DNA from: Aphrophora alni
Lineage: Eukaryota > Arthropoda > Insecta > Hemiptera > Aphrophoridae
DNA length: 64,000 nucleotides
Assembly (NCBI GenBank): GCA_963513935.1
Contig: OY740767.1
Span: 79,534,060-79,598,059, forward strand
Direction: 5' to 3'
Within the stretch, counting starts at the first letter, position 1, and the number at the start of each line of letters is the position of its first letter. Of this stretch, positions 21,228 through 55,300 are shown piece by piece. The position numbers were made by a program, and so were the translations under genes. The notes under the pieces are model-generated. The model did no database searches and was not told where the DNA came from. It saw nothing but the letters and a program-made list of their open reading frames with translations.

Positions 21228-23459
21228 CAGGATGATTCGCATAAAGTTCCGAACACTTTCTGAGCTGATTCAAATAAAAAAAAGAATGAAAACAATTCAC
21301 ATAAACATAGGCCCGGAAATGCTTTGGTTTCGAGTTAGCCTACTCGCCATTTTTTACAAAAAACTTAATATTTTTAAAAGTAAAAAAAGATATTGATCTC
21401 AAACTTTGTATACCTATTTGTTGCGTAACAGTTTATCACTGTACTAAAAACCAGAACGGTCTTTTAAATATTTAAAAAATGGCGGCCGTTTAAACTTTTT
21501 AATGTTAAAAGTCTCAAAAACCGCTAACTTTACAAAAACATTACACGAGACCAAAAAATTTACTTTGTTAATGATAAACACAACAGTTTTTTTAAATTTT
21601 GTCTGTAGTTACACGGATAACAGAGATATTGACAAAAAACGAAATATTTATTTCTTGATAGTTGTTGACAATACCCAGAATTAGGCTACTCCATTAGGGT
21701 ATAACGTAAATTTATCATTTCCTAAGTTTTTACCACAAAACACATGGTCAACAATACATTTTTGTCATTAGTGAATGTTTTTGTTACAGCCTTAAATTAT
21801 TTCAAACAGTGGAGTGCAATTTACTACGTGTTTATTTTATAATTAGCGAAATATCAATAATTTGTGTAGGAATTGGCTTACTATTTACGACTGAGGAATA
21901 CGTAGACATGGAATTTATCTTAGGCGTGTTTGAAAGAAATGCAACGGCTGTTTCTGTAGAAAATAAAAACCGTTTTCCTAACCACATAATCCCAACTGAT
22001 AAGACAATCAGTGCAACATTTCGTACTCTACGAGAAAGGGGTATCCTTTCGAGCACAAGTACTCACCGCGAACCTTGTGCTCATCATGAAGTGGGCATGG
22101 AGGAAACCATTATCAAGGGGATTCAACGCAGTCCGAGTGTTAGTATATGAAGCCTATCCCGGCGATTCGGAGTTTCCCAGTCTTTGGTATGAAGGACTCT
22201 TCGTAGCAATAACGCAACAACACATATATTTACCATAATCAAAAAGTGCAAAATCTTCAACCAAGAGTTCATCTTTGTTTGGAATATTGGAATTGGTTGA
22301 ATATGAACCGCCGAATACTCAAATTATTTTATTTACTGATGAAGCTCAATTTACTCAGGATGGCATCAATAACCTTCGCAACCAACACCCTAGGGTAGAA
22401 GTCAATCCACACAATACAATCGAACGTAATTTTCAATACAGATACTATAGCGTAAATGTATGGTGTGGTCTAATTTACTATCAACTAATAGGACAGTTCA
22501 TTTTCGCAGGACAATTAAATTAAAACATTTATTTGGAATTACTGTGGGAAGAATAGCCACTGCTAATACAAGATGTTCTATTACCAACATAACATACTTT
22601 CAGCTCCTCTCCATCTCAAGTACTGTATACTTAAATAAGCAATTTCCCGAGCGATAGATTGGCTGCGGCGGACTTCACTCCTAACCTCCACGATCTCCAG
22701 ATCCAATGCCTTTAGATTTTTGCGTGTGGAGTTGGCTGAAAAGTATTGTGTACAAGAAAAAAAGTTAATACAGGAGAAGAGTTAATTCCTCGTATTACAG
22801 ATGGCGCCACACAAATCAAGAATAGACGTGCAAGATTGAAGAGAGCAACGCAAACAATTCAAAGGCGAGCTGCAAATGTATTGAAGTAGAAGGACATATT
22901 TTAGAATATTTACTGTAAACCTTATTAAATGTAGTAATGCTTGTTATTTATTTTACTGCTGTATCAATTAAATGTTAAATTTATTTTGTTTGATAACGGC
23001 ATTTTTTTGTTTCTTGAGTAATTTTGCGTATTGTTGACAACTATCAAGAAATAAATATTTCGTTTTTTTTTGTCAATATCTATGTTATCCGTTGAACTAC
23101 AGACAAAAAAAAAAAAAAAAAACTGTTGTGTTTATCATTAACAAAGTAAATTTTTGGTACCGAGTAATTTTTTTATAAAGTTTACGGTTTTTGAGATATT
23201 TAACACTAAAAATTTTAAACGGCCGCCATTTTGAAAATATTCAAAAGATCGTTCTGGTTTTTAGTACACTGATACAAAGTTACGCAACAAATATGTATAC
23301 AAAGTTTGAGATCAATATCTTTTTTACTTATAAAAATATTAAGTATTTTGTAAACAAAAACAAAATGGCGTATACCTCAAAAACAAAGAATTTCCGGACC
23401 TATGTTTATACGAACTTTTTCATTATTTTTGATAATGGAATCTTATGCGAATCACCCTC
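21228..23459 (+). mobile_element. mariner-like transposon with long (about 450 bp) terminal inverted repeats
   Basis: The left arm 21228-21688 and right arm 23017-23459 are inverted copies of each other with modest divergence. They share TGATTCGCATAA at the tips, AAATGGCGGCCGTTTAAA near the middle and GTTGACAATAC at the inner edge. TA stands at both outer borders (21226-21227, 23460-23461). Between them is a decayed transposase gene. Total length is 2,232 bp. The arms are far longer than the about 30 bp usual for mariner. Confidence 0.85.
21865..22890 (+). pseudogene. transposase pseudogene of the long-TIR element (HTH + DDE)
   Basis: Frame pieces in order: FTTEEYVDMEFILGVFERNA and FPNHIIPTDKTISATFRTLRERG (21885-22045, helix-turn-helix of the DUF4817 type); HHEVGMEETIIKGIQRSPSVSI (22082-22149); ILFTDEAQFTQDG (22325-22362, first catalytic Asp); SVNVWCGLIYYQLIGQFIF (22450-22506); a degraded D-G-A-P-P-H-F and D-L-T-P-L-D-F region (22590-22720); TGEELIPRITDGATQIKNRR (22770-22830) and the basic end. 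Frameshifts separate most blocks, so it is not functional. Confidence 0.8.
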
Positions 23460-24905
23460 TATATTAGCCACCTTACTTGACCTTGTAAGTTAAAAATTTG
23501 CGTACAAGCCTATTTTAACGCGTAATTCACTTAAAGGACCAAAGGACCTTAACCAAAAAATGTTGAAATTATGTTTTTATTCCGTGAAAAAGTTAGCTCC
23601 GCGTTGAAAATTTATTTTATAATTAAGATATAAGGTAAGTAGAGTGATTTAAAAAAAAAAAGTAAAAAATACCGGTAACTTTCTTTGTAAACAAAGCATC
23701 AAACGATATTAAAATAGCAATCTATGGCTACGATACCAGGGCAGTGAATTATAAATTAAATATTATAGAATTTGTTATGGACAATAGACAATAAAACAAT
23801 GTAAAACGGTTTATTAATAGTAATTATGAATATAAAGTTTAATTAAAAAAAAAAAAAAAAATTGAATATAAATAAATATTATACAGAAATAAGGTAGATA
23901 TAATTATGAAAATGAGCGCATCTTTAAAACAAAGAAGTATAAGAAAAAAACAATCTATGGCGACCCTTTCTTATAAAAAATAAACAAAAAAAGTTAATTT
24001 GTTTTGAATTTTAAGATGAGAATTATTAAAATTCAACGATCCTAAGAAACTTGGAATAAATTATAAAAAAAATAAATGAAATATAAACTGTGAAGAGAAG
24101 AGCATTAAGTGTATTACTGAGAGTAAATAAATATATACAATTTAAACCAGTATATAATATAATAGAAAGTATAAAAATGGCATATTTAAATTTGACTCTG
24201 CAGGCGGAGGTATTATGCTAGTCTAGCATAAGGAAACTAAGAATAGGAAAGCACTTACTAGGAAATATGTTCAATTTAAAAAACTAAAAACGAATACATT
24301 TATAAAAAACATATAAAGCCATTATTAAAAGTTAAGAACATTAAATAGGAACATTAAATTATACTAAATTTAGAATTGATAATAGTTTGACTAATTGGAT
24401 AGGGAGTTATTGTAAAATTTTAACTCATAATTTGGCCACAAGAAAAATTTGTTAAATAATACCAGCCTATAGTAATTTGTTGTAATTGAAATATTTAATT
24501 ATTTGATGGTTAAATAATTGTTATTTTTTGAAACAAAAAGTAATTTCATTGATATAAATAAATATTGAGCTTGACTTGTGAGATAATATTAGATAGAATA
24601 AAACTTGAACACAAGATCTCACAAAAATTACGTTTACCTAATCAAATGCGTTTCAACAACAAAGTCGCCATCCTGAATGATACATGAGCTACAATAACTA
24701 AACTATAACTAACATAGCACTGGGCCAAACCCCGTTTTTATACGAAACTAAAGGGGTGTGGCCTAAATCTACTTTATAATAAAGGCGTTAATAAGTGCCT
24801 CACGTCATTCTAAAGAACTGAAGAGTAAACATCTAACTAATACAATATTCTGAACTAATATTATATCTAACAATACATTTTATATTTTACTTTAATATAT
24901 ATATA

Positions 24906-25107
24906 TATAATATAATATAATATAATATAATATAATATAATATAATATAATATAATATAATATAATATAATATAATATAATATAATATAATATAATATAA
25001 TATAATATAATATAATATAATATAATATAATATAATATAATATAATATAATATAATATAATATAATATAATATAATATAATATAATATAATATAATATAA
25101 TATAATA
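24906..25107. repeat. (TATAA)n pentanucleotide microsatellite
   Basis: About 40 nearly perfect units over 200 bp. The 84-codon frame read through it (Tyr/Ile/Leu repeats) is an artefact. Confidence 0.97.
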
Positions 25108-27137
25108 TTTATATAAAACATTAAAAATATATTTTAACTAAGCATAGACTAAAATCTAAACAGATATCATGTTTATAATATAGTAAATAAAACTGCATGA
25201 AAATTGGAACAGCAGTTCTTGAGTTATAAGCCTACAAACAGACATATATAGAAAGAGACATCGAAAACTGACCAGTGGGGTATTCATTCGGTGTCACATT
25301 ATTATGACCTATTTACATATTGAATTAGAAAATAAAATTTAAAAGAAAATCATTAATATATAAAACAGGCCCAGTAAGAGAGTGGAACAGGAAAGATTCA
25401 GAAGATATGCTCTTCAATAACTATAATAATATTTATTCAGTTTTATATACAAAGTACAGATCATAGTTGGAAGACATTTAATAAATTAAATCATGCAATG
25501 AAGTTTATAAAAATTAATCAAATATAATGAGGCAGAACCTTGTTTCAAATATTAAAATATGATTTTTATAACTTATAAAATGTTTGTAAGTATTTATTTA
25601 CGGCAGTAAGTGATGTCTATCAATTACTAACATAGTTATGTAAATAAATTATGAAATAATACATATAAAAGAAATTATAATTTTATGTAATTTTACATTG
25701 GTCTAACAAGTTTTATATTAGCTTCATAATTTTTAGACTTATAAAATGTTACAATCTCTGTACAGATAAGAAAACCAAAATATACAGGACAAAACTGCTA
25801 AGGATATTCTGTATTTAAATCATTTAGTTAAATGGCATATTTTATATATTGTAATGTTACAATATTTTATTTTTAATACAGAAAGATGAAGAGGTTTCAC
25901 CAGTAGAATATGTTAAACTGAAGGAAAAGATATTTAGTAGTTTATACACAAATAAGAAGTCCACATAAATATAACATTTCAATTAAATTATTGTTAACAA
26001 CTTAAAAAGACAATGCACTTATTTCACTATAAGAATGCAAATTATTTTTCTATAAAGTATATAGTATCACTATTACACATTCTATACTTGATATAATACA
26101 TTATTTTACATACAGGCCTACCGTACAGTGAATTTTAACTAAACTATTCTGAACATTGTATTCTAAAAGATAATTTATTATATTATATATCGTAAGGTAT
26201 TACATTAATACAATAGTAGGATTAGAAAAAAAAGTCTACAGCATTGCAGTCTACAATTGGTAGAGGAAAATTCATTTGTAGTTCAAGTTTTTCAATAAAA
26301 TCCAATTGTTTCCTAAAGTGGATAATTGGACTTTTAATCTGTATTAGCCATTCACCCTTCACGAATAGAACTGACTAACTCTTTATCTAGCATTGTAAAA
26401 GAATGATTGTACAAATATTCTGGTAAACAGTTAAAAAGTTTAATATTTCTGATGTTAAAGGTAATTTACAATTATACAGTACAACATGTAGTGTTTATGA
26501 AGTATTGAAATCTACCATTTTACAAATTATAATGAAACTGTAGAGAATTTCCTCTTTTAAAATAAAATCATTAAAAATTCTGTTTGTTTTTATTGTCTCT
26601 GTACTAAACATTTTTGTGATTTTGTTTTGTTTTAGTATATTCTAAAATTAGGTATTATTTTGTTTTCTTTATAATTATGTATACAAGATATATTTGTGTC
26701 CTCATTAGTCTCTAGGGTACAAAGTACGATCATTAGGAATATCTATCTAATAATGTATTAGATTCTTTTACCAATCTATTTACAAATCTGATGTAAAGAT
26801 ATAAATTATAAAACCGATTACTAAACAAATATTGTATTACATTCACAAATAATTTGCTCTATTTAAAATTACATTGATCTTTCATTATCAACTCTGATCT
26901 ATGAAAATATTTTTAACTAAAATTTAAAGCAGAAAAGTATTTTGTTTAAAGTTTGGTAACTTATAGTTGTTTCAAAATTAAAGTGCCACTTTAAGTATGG
27001 TTATTTCACATTTTGTTGGATTACATGGATCGATACTTTCACATTTGAAACAAATCAGGATTAGTTTACTTCCCAAAAAGTCAAGAAAAATAGTGTTTCA
27101 ATAATGATTGTCTGTATTAATATTCATCCCTAGAGTT

Positions 27138-27140
<3 letters not shown>

Positions 27141-27181
<41 letters not shown>
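27141..27181. repeat. (GA)n microsatellite
   Basis: About 20 GA units, 115 bp downstream of the lysozyme stop. Confidence 0.95.
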
Positions 27182-27184
<3 letters not shown>

Positions 27185-27295
27185 TAAATAATTATGAATG
27201 AATATGTAATATGTTATTAGACCATGTAATTACATTAACAATCAATTAATTTGAGCACCTTGTGTGATTAAGACAATAATTAACCCATTTAAAAT

Positions 27296-47968
<20,673 letters not shown>

Positions 47969-47999
47969 GGTTGTAGACTACTGCCACACTTTGTTATCT

Positions 48000-48022
48000 G
48001 AAGGAGTATATATGTATATATC
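48000..48022 (-). promoter_or_regulatory. candidate TATA box and initiator of the lysozyme gene
   Basis: On the - strand GATATATACATATATAC (about 48021-48006) is followed by TTCAGATA near 48000, 30 bp upstream of the ATG. The spacing is slightly short for a classical TATA-initiator pair. Confidence 0.35.
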
Positions 48023-48606
48023 CCATACTTGAAGCTCCGTAGAGGGGGCGGGCTTACGGTCACGAGATCCAACGTATCTTGTCATATTATAGTCTAGGTT
48101 AATTTAAAATATTAATTAATTTCAACTCAGATGACAATTCTTGAGGGTAATTAATTCAGTGCCGTAATGAAGTTACGACATTGCAACCTTGATATACTGA
48201 TGTTTATAATTTGTCGTAACTGGTAATATCAAGGAATTTATTTTTCTCTGAAATATTATTAACAAAAATTATAATTTCTAAAATAATATTAGACTAGTAA
48301 ATGGTATGCTTTACTAAAAACGAAAAAAAAAAAAAAACGAGGTAGGATATTAAATACTTAGTTATATTTGGAGCATTAAAATGAGATGTATTCGTTAGTA
48401 TAGATTTAAACTTGGATAATAGGACAACAAATATATTATAAAAAATACAGAAGAAAAATCTGTACAAAAAGATGTCTATTAGCAAGTTGTCATCCAAGAA
48501 CACGTTTCTATTCCCAGTCGATGTATTTTCATTGGTTTGTTAAAATCTGTGAAAACATCGATTAAATGTACTTTAATATTAGTAATAATTAATTAACAAG
48601 TAATAA

Positions 48607-49337
48607 TCAATATATATAATAAAAGGAAGTCGTGCGTGCCGGTAAAACTCAAAAACGAATCCCGGTACAATCAAAGGGGGTATATGGTGTGATAGTCCTC
48701 TATTGCTCATCCGTGAAGAAGGTTTCCGTTTTGTCTCTAAGGGCGTCCATTGGAAGATAAAAGGGCCGAACTTATGACTAAAAAATATAAGGGAAATACA
48801 GTGTTTATCCCCAGAATACCACTGATATCGACTGAATTACCAATCCAATTAAAGAGACTGCAATTTCCAATCAAACTAGCCTATAGTTTTACTATTAACA
48901 AATCGCAGGGACAAACTAAGTATTGCCGCATAAGTCTCAAAGATTCCTGCTTTTCTCACGGTCAACTATACGTAGCTTGCTGTCAGGTAGGAAATCCGAA
49001 ACATATGTTTATATATATATATATCCCAGATAACAAAATGAAAAATGTTGTTTATAAACAAGTATTATATAAAAAGCTTTTACTTCTTATATTCTGAGGT
49101 TTATCTCCTTATATTCCAACTACCACACAATCCTATAGCCGCGGATCATCTTGAAAACAGGTACAGTTAACTGAGTAAATTTCTACTTTATAAAAATACT
49201 TTATTTATCTCATTACTATCATTTTTAGGGTCTTGCGCATGATTCTTCAATTAGGGTTTGCGAATATTTTGAAATCAACATTTATTCGTGAATAACATAT
49301 GCTAGAAGTCCCGAGCGAAGCCGGGTTAAACCACTAG
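48607..49337 (+). mobile_element. Helitron, internally deleted, with helicase C-terminus
   Basis: Begins TC after an A (48606) and ends CTAG before a T (49338), the A^T insertion rule of Helitrons. The hairpin CCCG-AGCGAAGC-CGGG lies at 49310-49325, 12 bp before the CTAG end. The interior holds the C-terminal portion of the Rep-helicase protein on the + strand. At 731 bp it is a deletion derivative of the multi-kb autonomous form. Confidence 0.8.
48750..49097 (+). pseudogene. Helitron Pif1-like helicase, C-terminal fragment
   Basis: Open frame of 115 codons. IPRIPLISTELPIQLKRLQF, then PIKLAYSFTINKSQGQT (the conserved helicase block with S-Q-G-Q-T), then FSHGQLYVACCQVGNP, where the family has A-x-S-R-V and the Arg is Gln here. 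After an (AT)n interruption it finishes DNKMKNVVYKQVL. The Rep and ATPase domains are absent, so it cannot be functional. Confidence 0.85.
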
Positions 49338-52300
49338 TATTAAATAAAACAGAAATGTAATTCAGTGATTACTAATCTACTACAATTTCCATTAGAAATG
49401 TAAAATCGAGAAGTTATTGGGTAAATATTTCATCAGGATATCAGTAATATTGTAATAATTACTCATGTATCTCTATATTATAGAAACAAAAGTAAAGTAA
49501 AAACAAGAAGGATAACCTTTAGGTTTTTAAAATAAAATGACTAAGACCGTCTAGTACAAGGTTCTGTAAACGTCGTTGTAAGTTGATCAAGTCCATACAC
49601 AGTATCAGGAACAGACCTGGTTATATGCTCAAGTGTCAGGGTAAAAAGAAACAAAGAAAGATGTTTAATTCTAGATGTCAATCAGAGGTTTATGTTTATC
49701 TTCGAGAATGTTGAGTTTCTCAGTAAATCACACGAGATAGAGAGGAAAAGAAGCCGATGTTGTGGGATAGTGGTTCTTATATAGCTTCCATAGTGCTCTG
49801 TTTGAATAAAAAAGTAATAAGATTGCTATTATTAGAACTTTTACTCATTAATTTTGGTCTAACTTATAGGCTATTTGGCTAAAACTACGTGTGAACAATT
49901 ATTTAAATCGAAGTTGTTCAAAAAGCTTTGTAAAGTATTCTAATTTGGGTAATTGGTGGACCAACAAACTAGATTCCCTAAACGTAATTTAAATTTGTTT
50001 AACATATGATAGCTAAATCACCTGGTGAGCGTTTGATAATTGCAATTATTCATAACAACAAAATAAAATTAACCATAATAAAATTGTTAAATTTTACTTT
50101 GGCGTCAACTTTTCTCTCGTGTGACAAAGTAAATCTCTCACCCTTAACACACAAAATATTATATGGTCTCTTGCGAAGTAGGTATTTAACTCCTATATAT
50201 ATATAAGTCATAAATATTTAAAAATATATTTTAACTAATAAACTAGTGTACAGTGAAAGGTTAAGAAAATGTAATTGTCTTTTCGTTATCGTTTTCGCGG
50301 AGAGAAAAGCTTTGTAACAGTTTGTTATCGGAAAATACTGAAATATGTGATTACAGCTACGAATGAGGTACATTTCAATATTACACTGTCCTTCTTTTGC
50401 TTTAAAATAAACAACATGAGTTGTTATGTTTTTATGATATACCTTACTTAAATTTATCGAAAGAAATGTAGCCTACACATTCGATTTATCCAAGTACAAT
50501 AAAACAAACGTTATTACGTCAATGCAGTCATTTCGTCTTTTCAGAAATGTTATTTTCAACTCAAGCTCGTACTAACATTGGGTTAATTGCTATATAATTG
50601 GTAATCTAGTCATTTGAAAGTTCCTTTTTCACCCTCTCTCCCTATATATATCACTATATATATACCACTAGTGAGATAATGTCATAGTGGACACAAAAGC
50701 AATATGTACAAATAATATTGTAAAATGTGAGGAGATATAATAGAAATACATGAATTGTATATTGTATTGTGTAAGTCATAGGCCTACATGGTACGAGGAT
50801 GACACTACCGTTTAAAAATATAAATACAGTAATTGCATTGCTAGAAAGAGAAGGAAAGATTAGGTGTACAGATTTTAAAGTTATTGGATAATGATGGATA
50901 GTGGGATATCTCATACCGTAATATAATGATACATTTCAAGAAGCTCTGTACAACTTATTGATATAGTTTATTGGGACATTTGCTATTAATTGTGAATATA
51001 AAAATAATACACGACGTTTCGAGAGTATGGATAAACTTTCGTTATCAAGTGATAACTTCAGAACATGAGAAGTTTGAAAAGGGGAAAATATAGTCTAGTA
51101 GCCTAGACTAATACGAAAACTAAAAATAGCGACCTAAGGAATGCCAAAAGGCTAAAATATGGTCTGAGCTGTCAAAATATCTGAGAATATACAAACGTGA
51201 TCAGGGAAAACCACAAGTCATTAAAACATCAAGACGAATCGAGATCATGCTCAGGGCAACTAAACAAAATGGGCTTTAGATCTACATAACGGTTTTATAG
51301 GAGTAAACAATTTAGTGTTACCTCATTCAAGAGTTTATCTTGTACTCATGTCTTGTGGGATTTTAACAAGTAACATTTCTGCCTTACTTAAAGTATTAAT
51401 AATAGTACTGAATAACAAAAGTAATCGTTATTACAAATTTTAATTACGTTTTTATTAATGGAAACCATAACCGTCTTATTTCCATAATTATTTGTCTTAT
51501 AGGATTGTTTGTATATTATGAGGCGTAAATTAAAATCCCTTGGAGGATAAAATTTTTCGTGAGGGAAGCTAGAATTTACTAATCTAGTCCTCGTTACAGC
51601 GAACTCTGGTTCCAAAGGCTAGAACAATCGCAACAGGTAGCCTATTTTGATGTGCTAAGCACTCAACCTGCCCGAAGAATCTTAGGCCTTTAGAAACTTA
51701 GGCTCTTCACTGGTTGTTACCCCATGGAGTTTAATTTAGTTAAAAAAAATTTAAAAAATGATAATTTATATAAGTTTTTTCTCCGGTGTAGTATATTTGT
51801 CTCTTCCTAATTAAATTTATATTTGAAACAAAGGACTATTTATTTTCCATTTATTTACTAGATCTTCCGTGTTATTTTTGTATTTACAATTATTATTATT
51901 TAGAGGGATTGTCGTCTCGTAAGGCTACTGCTTATCATTATCACATTTGATACCGTAAATACAGTTTTTAGTGTCGGTTATGATTATGTGTTGCAAACAG
52001 TGTCATGTTTACTGAAACGTTAGGTATTTTATATTTCCTAGCAACGTGACCAACTTATTTCTTTAATCCCATCATTTAAGGCATCGTTACGAACAATAAA
52101 GGTTTATAATTTTCTTTAGACTCTTTCTTTTTGTTAGGAATCGTTGTATTAGATTTTTATTTTATGGATTGAGGGTACATTGGTGATTAAATCATCCCTA
52201 TAAGACTATTTTGACTATTCTTATCAGAATAAATTTATTAGATAGATAAAGGCTTTTATGTTAGAGCGTAGTTAAAACCATCTATTCCACATAACCCCAT

Positions 52301-55300
52301 GCAAATGAGAAATAAATACAATACGATAGTCAAATACGTTTAAATATGTCTCTATAAGAAATGAACTATAGTATGTCTTCTTTAACATGTCTTTTTTGTA
52401 TAAAGAAGTCTTGAGGGCTTTTTTCTTCCTCTTAACAAACACAACCAAAAATGGAAATTTATTTCTGAATTGTTTTCCATGGTTAGGAAGATGGAATCGG
52501 AAATATTATTAAACAATTAAAAAAATTGACTTAATTTATTGTGGTCAAGTGTGCCACAAAACTAAATTGTCGTCTACATCTCTAAGCCATTTTCTAGGAA
52601 GACTCAACGAACTCCTTCTCAAATTCTTACATAAACTTTGGACTTAGTGGTCTACCATTGCCATACCGTCGTCCTGGCGATTTATCTTATCATTTAGTTG
52701 GAAGTAATTACTCTCGATGCATAGTTTAAGAAGAGAAAATTAGTTTTTACATTAAGGTTATTATTAACTAAAAGCCTACTTTGAATTTTTTTTAGCGTTT
52801 CCTGTACCGGTACGTTGTAGGATTTTCAACATCGAAGCTAATTAACCTCTCTTCTCATTTACTTTAATCTTATACGATTCCGCGAAATGATTAGAGTTTT
52901 TACAAAGTAGTCATTATCTTCTACTAAAAGATTTAATACACAAAGGAGATATTTAGATGATTTCTGATCAACTGACTATGAATCTGAGAGGAATCTCAGG
53001 TTTGTGCAGTTTAGGCAATTCATAAATATGAAGAACTTACTTTTAGTGATTCGAGGTTCTTGAAGTTTGTCACGAAAATATTTCTTATACCTTCAATATT
53101 ACTTGTAACTCTATTTTCATTGTAGTAGTGGTGTCTTTTGTGTGTGGAATGTAACCACCAACAGTGAGTGTTTCTGAAAGAAATTGCTCATACTGCATGG
53201 AATCAAGGAATCATGGCATGTATCAAGGTGTATCTTTCTCATACAGCTTCAAGGAGAACCGTGATGGTTTCAATATTAGTTTCTCGTATTGATTCCGACA
53301 TGGCACTTAGTTCTTCCTTATTTACGACCATGTTAAGGAGGTATGCAAAATGCTGGCTTCGCACCTGAATTGTTCGGCTTTCGAAAGAAATACATCACTT
53401 TAACCAGTTCAAGCATAATAGATAAAATCAGACCTGTTTTATTTTCCCTATTGTTATAAAGTGACAATGGAAGATTAATCGCCGGGTACATCCTTTGCAT
53501 TTTTCTTAATTCATTTTTAGCTTGAACTTTGATTTTGAAGTTATTTGAATTTGGCTTTTGTTTGGATTTAGTACCATCTAATTTCTTGTTAAGTTTATTT
53601 TGTATGCTACTGTTAATATTTCCGAAATCGTACTTTAACAATGAAGAACGTTTTCGAATGGAGTTTGAATTCCTTTTATTTTTTCAAAAGTACGGCAACT
53701 TATGTGTTTATTATGATCTCCTTACTTTGAGTTATGGAAAAAAAAAGAAGGAAAAAATCCCTCGAAAATGGCTAAAGTTTGATTAAAATGAGTTCACTAT
53801 TTTGGGGTATAAAGAACTTTCATAAATAACAGAAAAACACCAATCCAAATATCACTCTTAGGCTATTTCTACGAAAAATTGGACAGATTTTATTTATTTA
53901 TTTTTACCCATCACATATTTATATTACGTTTGACAAAATAAAAACCGTGCTTCCAATATCTTCAACTGACATAATATAATAATTGGAGCAAAAAGCTCGC
54001 AGAAGGACAATTTTTACACTAAACAGGGATTTTTTAATAAAACTAGATAAACTACCCACTATTCAAGGTACATTAAATAATAATAATAATTTTATCAATT
54101 TTATAATAAAATAAATAACTATGGTACTAAAGTTAACATCAATGTTCATGACTTACTTAGTGCACATTTTTTATACAAGTTAGCGTTGGAGGGGGGGGGG
54201 GGTAAAATATACATATTAGTTGGAAATCCGGTATAAAATTTGTCATCCATAAATTTTCTTGAAAAATGTAGGAAAATACGAAAAATGTATAATTACTTTA
54301 TTGTTGCTTATATAAATTGTAGGCCTATATTCTAATGTAATAATGTTATTATTTTTTTCATTGCCTTGAGACACTAAAGAGAGTTTATTTATAAGATAAT
54401 AATTGATTTTTTGGGGTTTGTCATAAGTTCAGCTACTCAAAATAATGACGAGTTTATCATTTTTTAAATAATACTTTCATGTGCTTTAGTTTTTTAAAAG
54501 GCATTATTGTCGACCTTCATTAACTATTGAACTATTAATACTGTTGGAAGAAGTAGACGAAAATGTGTAAATGTAAAACCCTGACCTACAAAAGTAGGAT
54601 ATACAGTTTCCTGTTGGATTAAGGCATTAATAACAGAATAAATACCAAGATTGTATGTTTTGTTGTCATTATAGCCATTATTGTCATAGCATACTATATA
54701 TCTGACTTATTTAGGAAAAAGCTACAATACCGTCGTGAATTTGCTTAAAATTTATATAGATGTCAACGATCAAACATTGTTTTTTGTTCACGTTACTAAA
54801 ATACTTAATACTAAAATAATTATTCATTGATTTTTCCAAAGAATTTACTATTTTTTATATGTTCAAAGTTCTATGAATTGTTGTGATTAGTTAAATTTTA
54901 TTTTTTACTTTCGACCCCAATTTTAATTTGTAAGTCACATTTGAATAGCTTAAAACTATCGTGCATGGTATATAGCTTGTTAGTACATTAATTTCTAGCT
55001 TGATTTGGTAGCGCAACATTTTAAATTTAAGTTAATTTTTTTTTACACTTTCCTAGAACGCAAGTAATGGGGGGGGGGGGGAGGGAAGAGGGTCACTATA
55101 ATTAACATGGGTCTTTATAAATTAAAGTTGAACCAATTCCAAACAAAAAAACTATTTTCGAGGAAATTTGTTTTCGATTTTTCTTGACGAAAACAGTCGA
55201 GTTGTTATGTTCTGGACAAATAGATAGGTGGACTGTGACTGTCAGACTTTAATTAGTTCATATTTATCTAGTAACAACAACGCACAATAGTAAATTAAAT

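Larger units (their letters stand above)
23462..27295. other. intergenic, no gene recognised
   Basis: Very AT-rich, with a poly(A) run at 23843-23860, a pentanucleotide array at 24906-25107 and a (GA)n tract at 27141-27181. A small GC-richer patch at 24640-24800 was not identified. It includes the 3' flank of the lysozyme gene. Confidence 0.5.

Noticed and set aside
24867..25121. 84-codon Tyr/Ile/Leu-rich open frame
   Set aside because: Direct translation of the (TATAA)n microsatellite.
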